NCBI GenBank assembly: GCA_016906335.1
Contig: JADEYG010000009.1
Span: 62,001 to 126,000 of the forward strand
DNA from: Novakomyces olei
Lineage: Eukaryota > Ascomycota > Novakomycetes > Novakomycetales > Novakomycetaceae
Direction: 5' to 3'
DNA length: 64,000 nt
The notes under the pieces are model-generated. The model was not told the origin of the DNA. It saw only the letters and a list, made by a program, of their open reading frames with translations, and made no database searches. The position numbers and the translations under genes are program-made. Of this stretch, positions 44,928 to 56,638 are shown piece by piece. Within the stretch, counting starts at the first letter, position 1, and the number at the start of each line of letters is the position of its first letter.

Positions 44928-46355
44928 CTATACCGCAATACCGGCCACATCATGCTCAATACTGCTGCCCACAACGGGCGGTCTTCGGCAGTTTTGTGCA
45001 CGCCACCAAGGAACATTTTCATCATCATCATCATCATAATCATGATCGTCATTAACATCAACGTTTTGATTACCCTGCCTCTCGGATTGTGGCCTGTCTG
45101 TTTCCTCGGTTATGATTCCCTTTTCAATAGCGTCAGCAATTACCCTTCTAACCAAAACAACCACTTCATCCAATGAATTTACAGTGAAGAACTTCATGCG
45201 ACCCACTTCGTTGCGGTCAGGCACGTTGGCATCAAACAGTTTTCTGCACATTTTAAATATATGAGACTTAATCCCAATCAGCGCTGTCTGGTCCTGGTCT
45301 AAGCCATATTGACGAATCAAATCAGCATATTCTGCTACCAGATTATCCAATCGCGGATGCCTTATTCGCCAGTCCAGTCGTGGGTTTTGAAAAATCGCTG
45401 GGTTGCTTAATGATCCCTCTGCAGTCATTACTCCATCTGCGCCGGTAGCCTCGAGGCATTTCTCAAAATCTTTAGCGTCCAATACGTTTCCATTTGCAAA
45501 TAGCACTGTATCTGGCGGCAAATTATCCCGCAAATATCTAATCTGGCTCCAATCAGCGACTCCAGTTAGAGAGCCTTTTTGCTCGCGAGTTCGGCCGTGC
45601 ACAGTCAAGATAGATGCACCTGCTTCCAGAATGCGTCGAGCATAAGCCAGAGTCTTATCCTTGTCTGGGAAAATGCGAATCTTTGCAGTTACGGGGACGG
45701 ACAAGTTGGCGTGCAGTGTCTGCACAAGTTCACATACAAGATCCCATTCGTCCTGTAAAAAGGAGCCATAATGGCCTTTACGAGCAATTCCCTGGGGACA
45801 TCCGAAATTGATGTCTACTGCTACACAATCCGATTCAATTAGCCGAGCAGCTCGCAATAATTCGCTAGGCTTATTCGCCGCAAACTGTTTTGTTAGAATT
45901 TATTTGTAATAAAATTAAAAAGAGATGGAAAAACCTAAAGATTCGAAAAAAGACAAGACATAGTGTAGTGCGATGTAATGAAAGAAACGTAAAACAAAAA
46001 CAAAATAAATTTCTCTGTTCAGTGAGACGATCAAACGTTAACGAAACCACAAATGAATAGACACAGCTATGGCAACACTTACCTGAATAAAAAGCTTTGG
46101 CTTCTCTGACGCAACAGTGGTGAATATCTTATTTCTGTACGAAGGACTCTCACAAAACAGTCGGGCATGAAGCATCGGAGAATAGCACAGATCTGCTCCA
46201 TAGCGCAGAGACAAAAGCCGCCATGCCAGTTCAGACTGGTCGACCATGGGAGCAAGAATCTTTTTTGGCGATCCAATCGACTCGTAAAATGCTCGGCCAT
46301 GAAGCTTTGGCACCCGCATGTTTTTGTCTGCAAGATTTGAGGCGTCGGGGGCCAT
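44928..46355 (-). CDS. DUS1: tRNA-dihydrouridine synthase 1 (Dus1 family)
   Basis: FMN/NADPH enzyme reducing uridine to dihydrouridine at positions 16/17 of cytosolic tRNAs. Exons 46355-46083 and 45884-44928 give 409 aa. The FMN-site start is GSPKKILAPMVDQSELAWR. The join LFIQ|FAANKPSELL follows. The catalytic block VDINFGCPQGIARKGHYG contains the active Cys, and Lys in VTAKIRIF, HGRTREQKGS and VLFANGNVLD complete the Dus core. A tRNA-binding helical region follows, ending in an acidic tail (DVNDDHDYDDDDDENVPWW). An upstream in-frame ATG at 46430 would add 25 residues (MHDKLCFLEKG...). I prefer 46355 by family length. The intron is 198 nt. Divergent from the nucleostemin-type GTPase. Confidence 0.93.
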
Positions 46356-46705
46356 CTGTTGTTGCGGGCGAACAAACTGCACTGATCGCGAAAAGACGCC
46401 TTTTTCCAAGAAGCAAAGCTTATCGTGCAAAGTATATTGATTGCCGGATTAATACTGAAAAGGGTCAATTAATATAATGCTTTTATTTTATTTTTATACT
46501 ATAGAAAAGAGCGTATTATGCTTGTGTGATAATAATTTAGTACGATTACTATACGAGAGAAATATAAAATTATTCACGAGGCGGGCAAAGTTTTCACTTA
46601 ATCATATTGATAACGAATAATAATAAAAGGCTCTATAATGAAAATAATATTTAATATTTTGATAAAATAGAGAAAAAAAAAGCACAGAGCAAAAGCCAAG
46701 TGCAA
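46356..46705. other. Divergent intergenic region, DUS1 / nucleostemin-type GTPase
   Basis: About 350 bp, very AT-rich in the middle (46480-46680). If DUS1 starts at 46430 the space shrinks to 275 bp. Nothing else was recognised. Confidence 0.5.
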
Positions 46706-48508
46706 ATGGTGTCGATAAGTACGGCCTTTACTCGCCTCAGTTTCACTAATATTTATTTTAGAAAAACAAAGCAAACGGCGCTCTACTCGTCTTCGAGCCA
46801 AGATTGAAAAAAGGGCAAATGCGCATCAACGCAAACAGCGCAAGCTGGCAAAAAAAAATCCTCAATGGAAGAGCCGTGTGAAGAAGGACCCTGGTATCCC
46901 CAACAATTTTCCGGGCAAGGAAAAAATGATCCAGGAGATTGTTGCACAAAAGGAGCGTAGGGACGAAGAGAGGCGTCAAAAACAAGGAAAGGCTCGTGAG
47001 CAACGGGCATTGTCCGGACAAGCAGGAACTGAAGATCAGATTGTACCTGACGATGAGCAAATGAGCTTAGATTCTGAAGATGAAAGGGCCGAAATTCTCG
47101 CCGCCTTGGCTGAAAATGCACAAGAAAGAGATGCAGAATTTGAGAACGAAGAGGGAGACGACGATGATGATGAAGACGAGGAAATGGATTCAGAGCAAGG
47201 CGATGACTCTGAAGGCGAAGAGCATTTTACTGCTGCTTCAGAGCATTCACGTAAAGCTTTTGACAAAGATTTTAAAAAAATAATTGAGCTCTCTGATGTT
47301 GTGCTATACATCCTCGACGCACGTGATCCACGTGGCACAAGATCAAAACAGGTGGAAAGTGCTATTCGTGAAAGTTCGGAGGACAAACGTGCGATTCTTG
47401 TATTAAACAAGATTGGTACGTTTTAGAATTTATTTTTGTTTGACAGCTCTACGATAATTAGTTTATCCAGTAGCTAGCCTGGACTACTATTTTTATTATC
47501 ATTGTCTATTCTGATCTCTCTTTTTTCTGTTTTTCTTTTAAATATATTTGATCCAATTTATTTTCTTTTATTTTATTTTATTTCAGAGTAATTAGCTTCA
47601 GCTTAATTGTCTCATGTTCTTCATGACTATTCTAACTTCCAGACTTGGTCCCTCCCAAAGTCCTGCATGACTGGCTTGTGATACTGAGGCGCTCGTTTGC
47701 GGTATTGCCTCTAAGAGCGAGCAGCAGTGTTAACGCACACACTTTCAACCATAGCTCTCTTTCTTCCAAAGCCACGATTCAAAATCTGGTGCGTGCGCTA
47801 AAAGGGTTTGCCGCCTCAAAGAACTTGAAGCGCTCCTTGACTGTGGGCATTATTGGGTACCCGAACGTGGGAAAGTCTTCCGTTATAAATGCACTCATGT
47901 CTCGAGGAGCGTCGAAGGAGCCTTGTCCCACAGGTGCGGAGGCCGGTGTTACTACGTCACTGAGACGAGTTAAACTGGACAGCAAGCTGACTTTGATAGA
48001 CTCGCCGGGCATCGTTTTTCCCGGGCAAGAAAAAGAAAATAACAAAAATAATAGGGAGTCCAGGAGTGAAGCGCGGCTCGCTCTTGTTGGTGCGATCCCT
48101 GTACAAAAAGTTCAGGATCCTGTTGGTGCAGTCAGTCTAATGCTTTCAAGACTCAAAAACCCGGCAGCAAACAGCAATAATAATTTATTGAAAAAGATTC
48201 AGGAATATTATCAACTCCCTCCGCTCGTCACTAGCGACGATTTCGATTATACTACTGATTTTCTGGTCAACGTGGCACGGAAACGGGGCCGTATTGGCCG
48301 CGGTGGCATCCCTAATCTTGACGGTGCGGCTAAAGCCGTGATTGCTGATTGGTGTACGGGACGAATTCAATGGTGGGTTGAACCTGAAACTACGGATAGT
48401 GTTGCAGCTGCCGATGTAAGGGCTGTAGTGAACGAATTTTCAGCTGCTTTTGATCTGGATGGTTTGCTTGCAGAAACTGCCGTCACTGGAGATAGCGAGA
48501 TGGATTAG
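46706..48508 (+). CDS. Nucleolar GTPase of the nucleostemin/Grn1/Nug1 family
   Basis: Circularly permuted GTPase for 60S ribosomal subunit maturation and export, nucleolar. Exons 46706-46718 (only 13 nt: MVSI), 46762-47415 and 47643-48508 give 510 aa. The basic N-terminus KQSKRRSTRLRAKIEKRANA is followed by LAKKNPQWKSRVKKDPGIPN (family signature), a coiled/acidic stretch (EEGDDDDDEDEEMD), then permuted G motifs: DARDPRGTRS, G4 LNKI|DLVP rebuilt across intron 2, G1 GYPNVGKSSVINAL, G2-type GVTTS and G3 LIDSPGIVF. A C-terminal RNA-binding-type domain (RGRIGRGGIPNLDGAAK, DWCTGRIQWW) follows. Yeast Nug1 is 520 aa and S. pombe Grn1 470, so length fits. The first exon is short but its splice keeps frame. 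Confidence 0.92.
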
Positions 48509-48640
48509 ATTGGAGGATTTCTAGTGCTAATCTCATTTCAGGAGTGGGGTTTCGAGACAAGGTCTTTATAGAAATGGAGTGTTGTGAATTTATACTGGTT
48601 GAGATAAAATGCATTTGTTTATATGTTTACAATTTAAACT

Positions 48641-48657
48641 CTAACCCTAACCCTATA
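48641..48657. repeat. Interstitial telomere-like repeat (CCCTAA type)
   Basis: CTAACCCTAACCCTATA, two and a half CCCTAA units, in the 164-bp gap between the convergent 3' ends of the GTPase gene and ATG5. Confidence 0.6.
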
Positions 48658-48672
48658 CTTATTTACATTAAA

Positions 48673-49829
48673 TTAGCTAATTATGGCGAGGGTCAAATAG
48701 ATCCAGCCATCGCTGTAAGCTGCTTCTTGAGCAATTTCCACCAGATCTGCTTGCATGGAGAGTAGCGTTCCATGCAAGACTGGCTGACAGTAAATACAGG
48801 TACGCTTTGACGGGAAAAGCTGCGGCACCAACTGATTAAGCGCATCTCCAACGGTAAGAAACTGCCGATTTTCAGAGCGAGAAATTTGCAGTGGCGTCTG
48901 CAAAGGAGGAATTGCGTCGGGAAGATGTAGTCGCAAGGGCACGTTTCTAAATGGTTCCTCCCGTGGCCACAACAAAGTGTTGATTTGCCAGAAGCCGTGG
49001 TAGTCGTCTGATATAGTCAGCAATCAATAGGAATTATTACTACCAAGATGTTGCTACTCAGAATCATAAATAATAAATTCCGAAGAATAAATTTGTGTTA
49101 TACGGATCCAAACGTGTACGTTATGACAAAACAAATAATGGAATATATAAATCAAAAATAATACCTTGTAAAATACAATCCCATAATTGATGAGATTGAT
49201 CGCGCGCCAATTCTAATATAGTACGCACGTGTCCACGTCGAAAATATTGAGCCTTTTGATTAAATGCATTTTCGTCAATAAACGCTACCTCTTTTAGCGA
49301 GTTCATAAACGCACTGCGAGCAAAATCATCCGTACGTTCGAGTAGGAGATTTTTGGGATAATTTGATAATCGCATCGAAATTTTCCAAGGCAAATGCGCG
49401 GGCAAAGATGTCTCGCATTCGATAAAATCAACGCCAGCTAAAAGGTCGAATAATAGCCCAATTGGCCAGTGCCTGGATGTTTATACAGACGAACGAAATA
49501 AGCATAAAGAAACAAAGCAATTACCATTTGAGAGGCACTTGTTCAAATTCGAACCAGACTGCTTTGCGGTCAACATCGCCTACCGCGTCAAAGAAATAAT
49601 CTAAACATTCATCGACGATTGATGAGAAATAATCCAGTCGGCGCACAATTGTCTGTTTCTCTGTTAGAAAGATCGGCAACGTACGCTAACGTACATGAAA
49701 CGCGGGCAGCGATAAGCCGCCTGTGTATTCTTGAGAATCAAGCGAAATTATAAGAGGAACTGATCGCGCCCAGACCCATTTGCGAAGCGTTCTATCGGCC
49801 TCGGGTCTGCTCAATTCGCGGTCTGTCAT
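48673..49829 (-). CDS. ATG5: Autophagy protein Atg5
   Basis: Atg5 is conjugated to Atg12 and, with Atg16, promotes Atg8 lipidation on autophagic membranes. Four exons: 49829-49695, 49652-49525, 49472-49165 and 49007-48673, giving 301 aa (yeast 294). N-terminal ubiquitin-like half: RTLRKWVWARSVPLIISL, VPLKW|HWPIGLLFDLL joined over intron 2, LPWKISMRLSNYPKNLLL. Helical bundle: FMNSLKEVAFI, with LRxGxx-type KAQYFRRGHVRTILELARD. C-terminal UblB: FRNVPLRLHLPD, FLTVGDALNQLVPQLFPS and VLHGTLLSMQ...AYSDGWIYL. The Atg12-acceptor lysine is expected in the helical region. Lys in TILELARDQ is absent, and the Lys in MNSLKEVAF is a good candidate. Introns are 42, 52 and 157 nt. Divergent from the Apq12-like gene by about 200 bp. 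Confidence 0.92.
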
Positions 49830-50033
49830 GGAGCGTCATGTGCAGGAGCAATGATTGATGTACTCTATTATCAATAAATTAATATTAAAAGAATAATTAT
49901 ATTAATTTTACAATTATAGGCGTATTTATTTCTCCAATTTATTCAATTTTATCTGTTTTTATCTATTTATTGCACTATTTATTGCATTATTTATTATCTG
50001 CCGTTTATTTACTGTCTATCGTCATCCAGCGCT

Positions 50034-50429
50034 ATGGAGAATGATCTTTTAGACCTGATTTTGCAGGCTTTACACACTGTCCAGCGCACGCTGGTGCTGC
50101 ATATAGCACCTGCTCTGCGCACAGCACTGCGGAACCATCCTGATCTTGTTTCTACGCTGCTTTTACTAGCGATTTTGTACATTTCAATCTTGATCCTGGG
50201 CCGTGTTTATCGCACAATAATAACGCTTTTACAGTTGGCGATCTTTGCTGGTGCTGCCGCGCTCGCGATCTATGTTGCATCCGGCGGCCAGGATGCCCTC
50301 TTTGTTGTACGCGCAAACGCGTGGCGGCTGCTCCGGTCGGTAGGCGATTTTGTGATTGGTGGGAACACGCGTAACCAGATATTCACGTCTCCTTTAGCCA
50401 AATATTTCTTTTGGACCGCGTCTGTTTAG
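50034..50429 (+). CDS. Small membrane protein, possibly Apq12-like
   Basis: Intronless, 131 aa. After a 35-residue amphipathic start (MENDLLDLILQALHTVQRTL) come two hydrophobic segments: LVSTLLLLAILYISILILG at about residues 38-56, then, after an RVYRT turn, IITLLQLAIFAGAAALAIYV. A soluble tail follows. This architecture (short amphipathic stretch, two membrane spans with a Tyr-Arg turn) resembles Apq12, an ER/nuclear-envelope protein in lipid homeostasis and pore biogenesis. Similarity is by pattern only. Another small ER protein is possible. Confidence 0.45.
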   Translation: MENDLLDLILQALHTVQRTLVLHIAPALRTALRNHPDLVSTLLLLAILYISILILGRVYRTIITLLQLAIFAGAAALAIYVASGGQDALFVVRANAWRLLRSVGDFVIGGNTRNQIFTSPLAKYFFWTASV

Positions 50430-50845
50430 CAGAGCCTGTGATTATATTACTTGCGCTTGATTTAATGTTTAATTTGGGAAACGGGTTTACGCGTTTGCTG
50501 GCTAGACGTGCAATTAAAGTCAGAGGTAAATAGTATATTCGAGTTAAAAACGGTGTCCGTCCCGCTTTCACCCACTGTTGTTGACCTGTCATTGCCAACT
50601 TTTGACTTACTCGAGCGATGCAGACGCCAATGGCAGTAAAAAGCGAGTGACTTGGTCCTGTACTTTTTTTTGGCGAAATAGTAAACGAGGATAAACGTGC
50701 AACGCTTGATATTAACAAAAATAATCTATAATTACAATCTAACAGTACAGGATTTTTATAAAAGTCTAACCGCAATATTTGTTCACTTTTGTTAGCAGTA
50801 GTTAACAAAAACAATATGGAAAATCAAGGAATTAAAGAGTCAAAA

Positions 50846-53668
50846 TCAAAAAGACTTACATGGACAAAGCGCCACTGTTCCCATTTTTGCTCCACCGAGA
50901 CCAGCAAGTGTAAGAAGGGCGTTAGCGATACCGCCAACGCCTTCTCCGGCTGCCAGTCCAGCAGCAATCGCTATAGCGCGTAGTTCCCACCCGACAGGAT
51001 TATTTTTCCACCAGTAGTATGATATTAAAGCGCCAATCAGCCTGCGACGTTAGATTGAAGAGAAATCTAATAAATCAAATCAAGACGTAAAGAGACGGCA
51101 GAATCATACATCGCTGTAGAATAGCAAGTCTGTGGCAGAGTGAAAGCCAAACCGATAGCGTTCATATTTGGAACGTATTTTCTATGCTCAATCTGCACGT
51201 ATCGATACTTGATAACCACCGTGCTTACGCTGACTAAGCCCATTATTCCAGCAAAAGCAAGGCAGCTTCCGGGAATAGGAATCTCTTCGGCCGTAACTGC
51301 CTCGGCTACCACTCGCCAAGCTTGAACTGAAGGAATGGAAAAAGGGCAATTGTCGCTAGAAACTTGCAATATGCAAGGATAAGCAGATGCAAAGAGCAGG
51401 AAGAAAAGTGTACAAAGCCAAATAGAGCAAAAGGCTCCTACTATTTGTGCAACAAACTGGGCCCAAGGCGAAGCTTGCAGCAAGTATCCACTAGATTGTT
51501 AGACCAGATAAAACAGTAAACGATGGTGAATTGATAGGAAATATAAATATAAAAAAAATTAGTTAAATTTAATAAGTAAGATAAAACAAAATACATTGCT
51601 ATTTATTGACAAGGCTCAAAATCACGAGTTGAAGACAGCAAATATATATAAAGATAAAATTATAATGAAACCAATTACTATTATATTTTTGCTTTAGTAT
51701 TTCATTGTTTCATTGTTTTGTTGCTTTATTTATACTCACGTTTTCAAATCGCCCAGCATATCTACAGATTGTGAGGCTGCGCCGGCAGCAACAATTCCCC
51801 CCGTCAAATTCACTAATTGTGAAGCAGCCGCATCAAACCCGGACTGCAAGTGTGTAATCCCACCAAGAACAATTTGGCTTGCTTTAGCACAAGTCGTGAC
51901 AGGGTTTATATCGATAGTCCCAGAAGACTGAGCTGCAATTATACTGAAAACAAAGGCCAGTCCAATAGAAACAGCCGTAAGTAGGACAGGAACAGAATAT
52001 TGTGCACGTAAAACAACACATGTAAATACGATAGACAAGCAGGCTCCACCCGCCCAGGCCCAAGTGGGGACCTGTTCGCTTTCGGGCCTTGTATCTGTGA
52101 GTGCCCCGTGCGTATTTGCACCATTATCTTCGTTACTGCCCGCATCCACCGACTCACGGCCCAAATTCTGCATGGGAATTGATGAAAGAAACTGATAATT
52201 AACCCTAACCCTAGAAGTTCTGCGTCTCAGGGCCTCAGTGGCGGCAGAGACCAAAGGCCCCAGGTTCATTGCTACCTCAGCAAAAGAAGCAAAGAACAAA
52301 ATACCCACTCCAACCCAAAGGTTCCAGTATCTGGGAGAGGGAAGACTGTCTTCTGCAAGCTCCATACTTTCAAAGTTTTGCAAGCCAGATGCCTCGTCTA
52401 CAATCCGGCCAGTAGTAGCACCAAATGCCTTTACTATAGGCGCCACTATGACCCATGCAAACAGAGAGCCTCCAAAAAACGAGAGAGATGCATTTAAACC
52501 TGAAAGAACTCCAGCCCCGAAAAAGGCCGGAGTCATTTCGATCACCCAGTTCCAACTTTCTAGCCAAACTGCCAATTTCCAGCCTGTCAGGCGGTAGAGC
52601 CACCAAAAAACATGAAGGTTGTATACAATTCCGGGAGCGTACTGAGCAAAAACTACAAAGCCAGTGGCTGAGCAAAAGGCATAGGTTAAAGCCTGGGCTT
52701 TAAGAAGTGCAGTTTCTGCTCCACGGGTAGCGTCCACGTGAAAAGCACGGATCGTGTGTGCAACGGCTGTTGGTGTCGGGAATACCAACTTCATATGTAA
52801 AATGTAAAGCTTTCTCAGTGGTACTGCAAAGAATAGGCCATAGTAAGCCGAGCTCACGGAGAACGTTATAAGCTGGTGGATTAGAAGATTGTGAAATTGT
52901 ATAAAATCATTTTGTGGAGGGCAATTGCATTGTTTTAGTCTCAATAAGCACCCTTTCATTTCATCAATCAAATGGCTTTTCTGTCTGTTTGTTTTTAATT
53001 CTTGGTTTATTATAATCGTTTTATTTCTTCCTGGGTTACTCCCGCTTACCCTCCAAAAATCATCGGCTGGTCTTTCCGATAAAAGACCCAGTTGGTACAT
53101 TGCTGGCACAGCACCAATGTATATAATACCTAGCGAACCGGCTGCGCTTGCTGCCGTTTGTACCGTGACCTATACGATGTAAGCCAAAGAATCAATAGGG
53201 CTAATCAAGGCGGCACACAGCCCATACTGGAATGGCCTGGTGGGCAGGAAAAGAAAAGCCAGTAATAAAGACGTTGTAATTTTAAGAGTACCTACATTTT
53301 CCTTTGGGCCAAAGTATCCGCCGCCCAGGTACGTTGGTGCTCGAGTAGCGATATTGCGTAGAATAACAAACCCGAGAATAGCTCCAAACAACGACGAGCC
53401 AAACGTCCAGCCCGTTTTCAAGCCTAAATAAATACTAGAGAACAATAAGCGTAGCAACTGAGTGAACTGCTTACTTTGACGCAGAGACAATCGCTCCCAG
53501 CGCACAGCCAACGAGCACGGCTCTAATGCTTAATTGCGATTCTTCTACCGTCCCATCGTCGGGAAAAGGCGCACACGGGTCAATTGGAGCTGGAGGCTCA
53601 GGATCGTAGTCGAAATCTGATAGAATATCGCCGTCAGAGTCATCGCCGTCCGTTGTCCCGCTTTTCAT
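50846..53668 (-). CDS. OPT-family oligopeptide/metal-chelate transporter (YSL-like clade)
   Basis: Proton-coupled oligopeptide transporter superfamily member. Six exons: 53668-53475, 53434-53296, 53169-53050, 52872-51740, 51490-51110 and 51041-50846, giving 720 aa. All joins keep frame and restore family blocks: VSAS|NIYLGLKTGWTFGSS, GGYFGPKEN|VTVQTAASAAGS, GAVPAMYQLGLLSERPADDFW|R, YYGLFFAVPLRKLYILHMKLVFPTPTA, GDLKT|GYLLQASPWAQ and YSTAM|LIGALISYYWW. At least 12 hydrophobic segments and an acidic N-terminus (DGDDSDGDILSDFDYDPEPP) are visible. The KENxxxQTxA and PTPTA motifs put it with the YSL-like rather than the Opt1-like branch. Substrate is unknown (peptide, glutathione or metal chelate). 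An internal TTAACCCTAACCCTAG tract is coding. The end at TGA 50846 is the simplest choice. Confidence 0.9.
52199..52214. repeat. Telomere-like repeat inside the OPT gene
   Basis: TTAACCCTAACCCTAG, two CCCTAA units, encoding SRVRVN on the minus strand in the loop between transporter halves. Third such tract in the window. Confidence 0.6.
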
Positions 53669-53875
53669 GTTAATGGCAAAGGAGCGACTAATTTGAGGAA
53701 TCCATATCAGCTATTTATTCGCTTATATTATGAATATTCAATCGTGAATATTAATCGTCCTAGTCATACAATATGGGCGGAGTGGCCAACTCTGTTTAAT
53801 AAATAATAATATTTTGTCTATTTGCAAATCGCGATAAGCGTGCCGATACATACAAAGGATCTGACCAGTCCTTAA

Positions 53876-56321
53876 ATGGAGACCTCGACCAATGCAGATC
53901 TTTCAACTTCACTCGATCGTGCTCACATCAGCCAAGACGGCTCTATGCCGCCAGCAGCAGCCGCGCCTGCTGCTAATGCTGAAGCACCGGCCGCGACAGT
54001 TAGCAAAAGCCAGCTGAAAAAGGAGGCTAAAAAGGCACAGAAGGAGCAAAAGGCAAAACTTCCCAAGCCTCCAAAGGCAGCTAAAGCAGAAAAGCCAGAG
54101 ACAGACTCTAAAGCCGGCTCAGATATCTACTCTGTCGGGTTTCTGGCAAACCTTCATAAACCTGGAGGAAATCCACAAAGGAACCCGGAGCGTATGAGGG
54201 AGCACCTTGCCGCCACGGGCGGTAAAGTTTTTACTCGGTTTCCTCCTGAGGTAAATATAATGGCTTTTTGACCTTCTTGAGTCTTTAGTTTGGTTTTTTT
54301 TTTTTCCCCGATAATAGAAGCACAGTTTAGAAGCACAGTTTTGTTACTGATCAAGTGGCCTATTGATATTGTTCCTCAGTTCTATATTCTCTCTCTTATC
54401 CGAATTTGCGGGCCTATTTTTCCAGTGTATAATTTTTGATCGCAGGTGATGACTCCAATTTTTTACTAGCGAGCGCATTTATCTTCCAGTAAATGTTTGC
54501 TTTATATTCTTTTCTTCCTTTTCCTCTTCGCCTTTATCTTTACACTTTCTGCGAAAAGACCTTCTTTCGAAGTCTGGTTTCTAATTATTATTTATTATGT
54601 ACATTATTTTGAACAGCGTTACTGTGTCCCGATGGCCATCAATGTCTCAATATCTTCAATTCTTTTTACACAAGCAGCCTACTAAGCAACAGCCGAACGG
54701 TTACCTCCACATTGGACACTCTAAAGCGCTTTTAATAAACTTTGGCTATGCCCGTCATTACGGTGGCCATTGCTACCTCCGGTTTGACGATACGAACCCC
54801 GAGGCGGAGGACGAGACTTATGCGCAAAGCATCCTGGACATGGTGGACTGGCTCGGTTTCAAACCGTACAAGGTCACTTACTCTAGCGACTACTTTGACA
54901 GGCTGTACGAACTGGCAGAGGACTTGATCAAGCGCGGTTATGCCTACGTGGACCATTCAACAGACGCAGAAATAAACCAACAAAGGGGCGGTGATTCACA
55001 CGGTCCTCGCCACGAGTCCAGGTGGCGAAATCGTCCGATTGAAGAGTCACTCACCGAGTTCCGGGCAATGAAAGACGGAAAGTATCGGCCCAAGGAGGCT
55101 GTTTTACGTATGAAACAGGACATTAGCAGTGGAAACCCACAAATGTGGGATTTGGCCGCCTATAGAGTACTGGAAAAGCCTCATCATCGTACAGGCACGC
55201 GATGGCGGATCTATCCAACATATGATTTTACTCATTGTCTGGTGGATTCGTTTGAAAACATCTCTCATTCGCTTTGTACGGTAGAGTTCCAGTTGGCAAG
55301 AGAGAGCTACGAATGGCTCTGCAATGCTCTGGACATTTACTGTCCTGCTCAGCGAGAGTATGGAAGGCTAAATGTAATGGGAACAGTGCTGAGTAAACGT
55401 AAAATTTTGAGACTAGTAAACGCCGGCGTCGTCCGTGGCTGGGACGATCCTCGGCTGTATACTCTCGTCGGCCTTCGGCGGAGAGGAGTCCCTCCCGGAG
55501 CAATTTTGCAGTTTGTGTCGGAGCTCGGAGTGACTACGGCCGACGCTGTTATCAAGCTGGACCGCTTCGATGCGGTAGTGCGGAAATACCTGGAAAACAG
55601 TGTACCCCGGCTCATGATGATTCCGGACCCCGTGCCCGTGATTATTGATAATTTACCGCAAGATTACTTGGAAGAAATAAACCTGCCCTTTAACCCTAAA
55701 ATTCCGGAAATGGGATCACGCAATGTTCCGTTCACGGGTACCGTGTACATTGACCGATCAGATTTCAGGGAGCAGGACTCCAGCGATTATTTCCGGCTGG
55801 CTCCGGGCAAACGTGTCGGGCTTTTCCGAGTGCCCCGGCCTATCATTGCCACGGGATTTACACGGGACCCGTCTACGGGGCTGGTGACAGAGATACATGC
55901 GCACTATGAAAACGAGGGGGAGGCAATGGCAGCAAAACCCAAGGCCTATATTCAATGGGTAGCCAAGTGCCCGGAGAGAGGATCGCCTGTGCATATCGCA
56001 CAAGTGCGTGAAGTAGGCTCCCTTTTTTCTGTGGATAACCCTACAGTAGCCAAGGACGTACTGGATGTTGTCAACCCTACTTCTGAAGTCATTTTGGAGA
56101 GGGCCGTTGTGGAAACGGGTATCCATGATGTGCAGAAATCTGCTCCGTGGCCTAAAGTGGCCTCCCGCGAACAGGGCCATGACGATTCATCCGCACCTGA
56201 ATCAGTTCGGTTTCAGGCTATGCGTGTCGGGTATTATTGTATGGATAGTGATTCCCGACCGGATGCAATTGTGCTAAACAGGATTGTGACCCTGCGTGAA
56301 GATGTTGGCAAGAATGCGTAG
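53876..56321 (+). CDS. GLN4: Glutaminyl-tRNA synthetase, cytosolic
   Basis: Class I synthetase charging tRNA-Gln. Exons 53876-54250 and 54693-56321 give 667 aa. The catalytic core begins [20 protein letters not shown] joined to [21 protein letters not shown], containing the HIGH motif. Next come [34 protein letters not shown], the KMSKS equivalent VLSKRKI, and [10 protein letters not shown]. The C-terminal anticodon-binding beta-barrels ([29 protein letters not shown]) follow. The N-terminal extension is only about 100 residues, Ala/Lys-rich ([19 protein letters not shown]), and lacks the roughly 200-aa appended helical domain of yeast Gln4 (809 aa). The 442-nt intron is the second longest inside a gene here and T-rich. 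Confidence 0.94.
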
Positions 56322-56638
56322 ACATCTCAGGCTAGTAATACACAGTTTTAATTAGATTTTATAGTCAAAGTCTCGCGCTGGTCTTTTTTTTTTCAAATAT
56401 ATTTATATTTATATTTATTATTACAACTCTTTCATAATATCACGAAATGCATATGCCATTCCTCATATCATTCAAATCATACTATCAAACATTCGTCATC
56501 CACTAGCTACATACACTTTGTCATTCACTCTTAAGAGACACGGTCCCGTATGTCTTTCTCCATTGAAATTAGGCCTTTATTCTTTTTTTTCTCCCTTTTT
56601 TTAAGAACATTTTATTCTATCTTTTTCTCCCCCTTCAT
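56322..56638. other. Convergent intergenic region
   Basis: About 315 bp between the GLN4 and ZPR1 stop codons. T-rich tracts on the plus strand, nothing else seen. Confidence 0.5.

Noticed and set aside
47036-47410. 124-codon Ser-rich open frame antisense to the nucleostemin-type GTPase
   Set aside because: Shadow of the acidic Asp/Glu-rich coding tract. No independent similarity.
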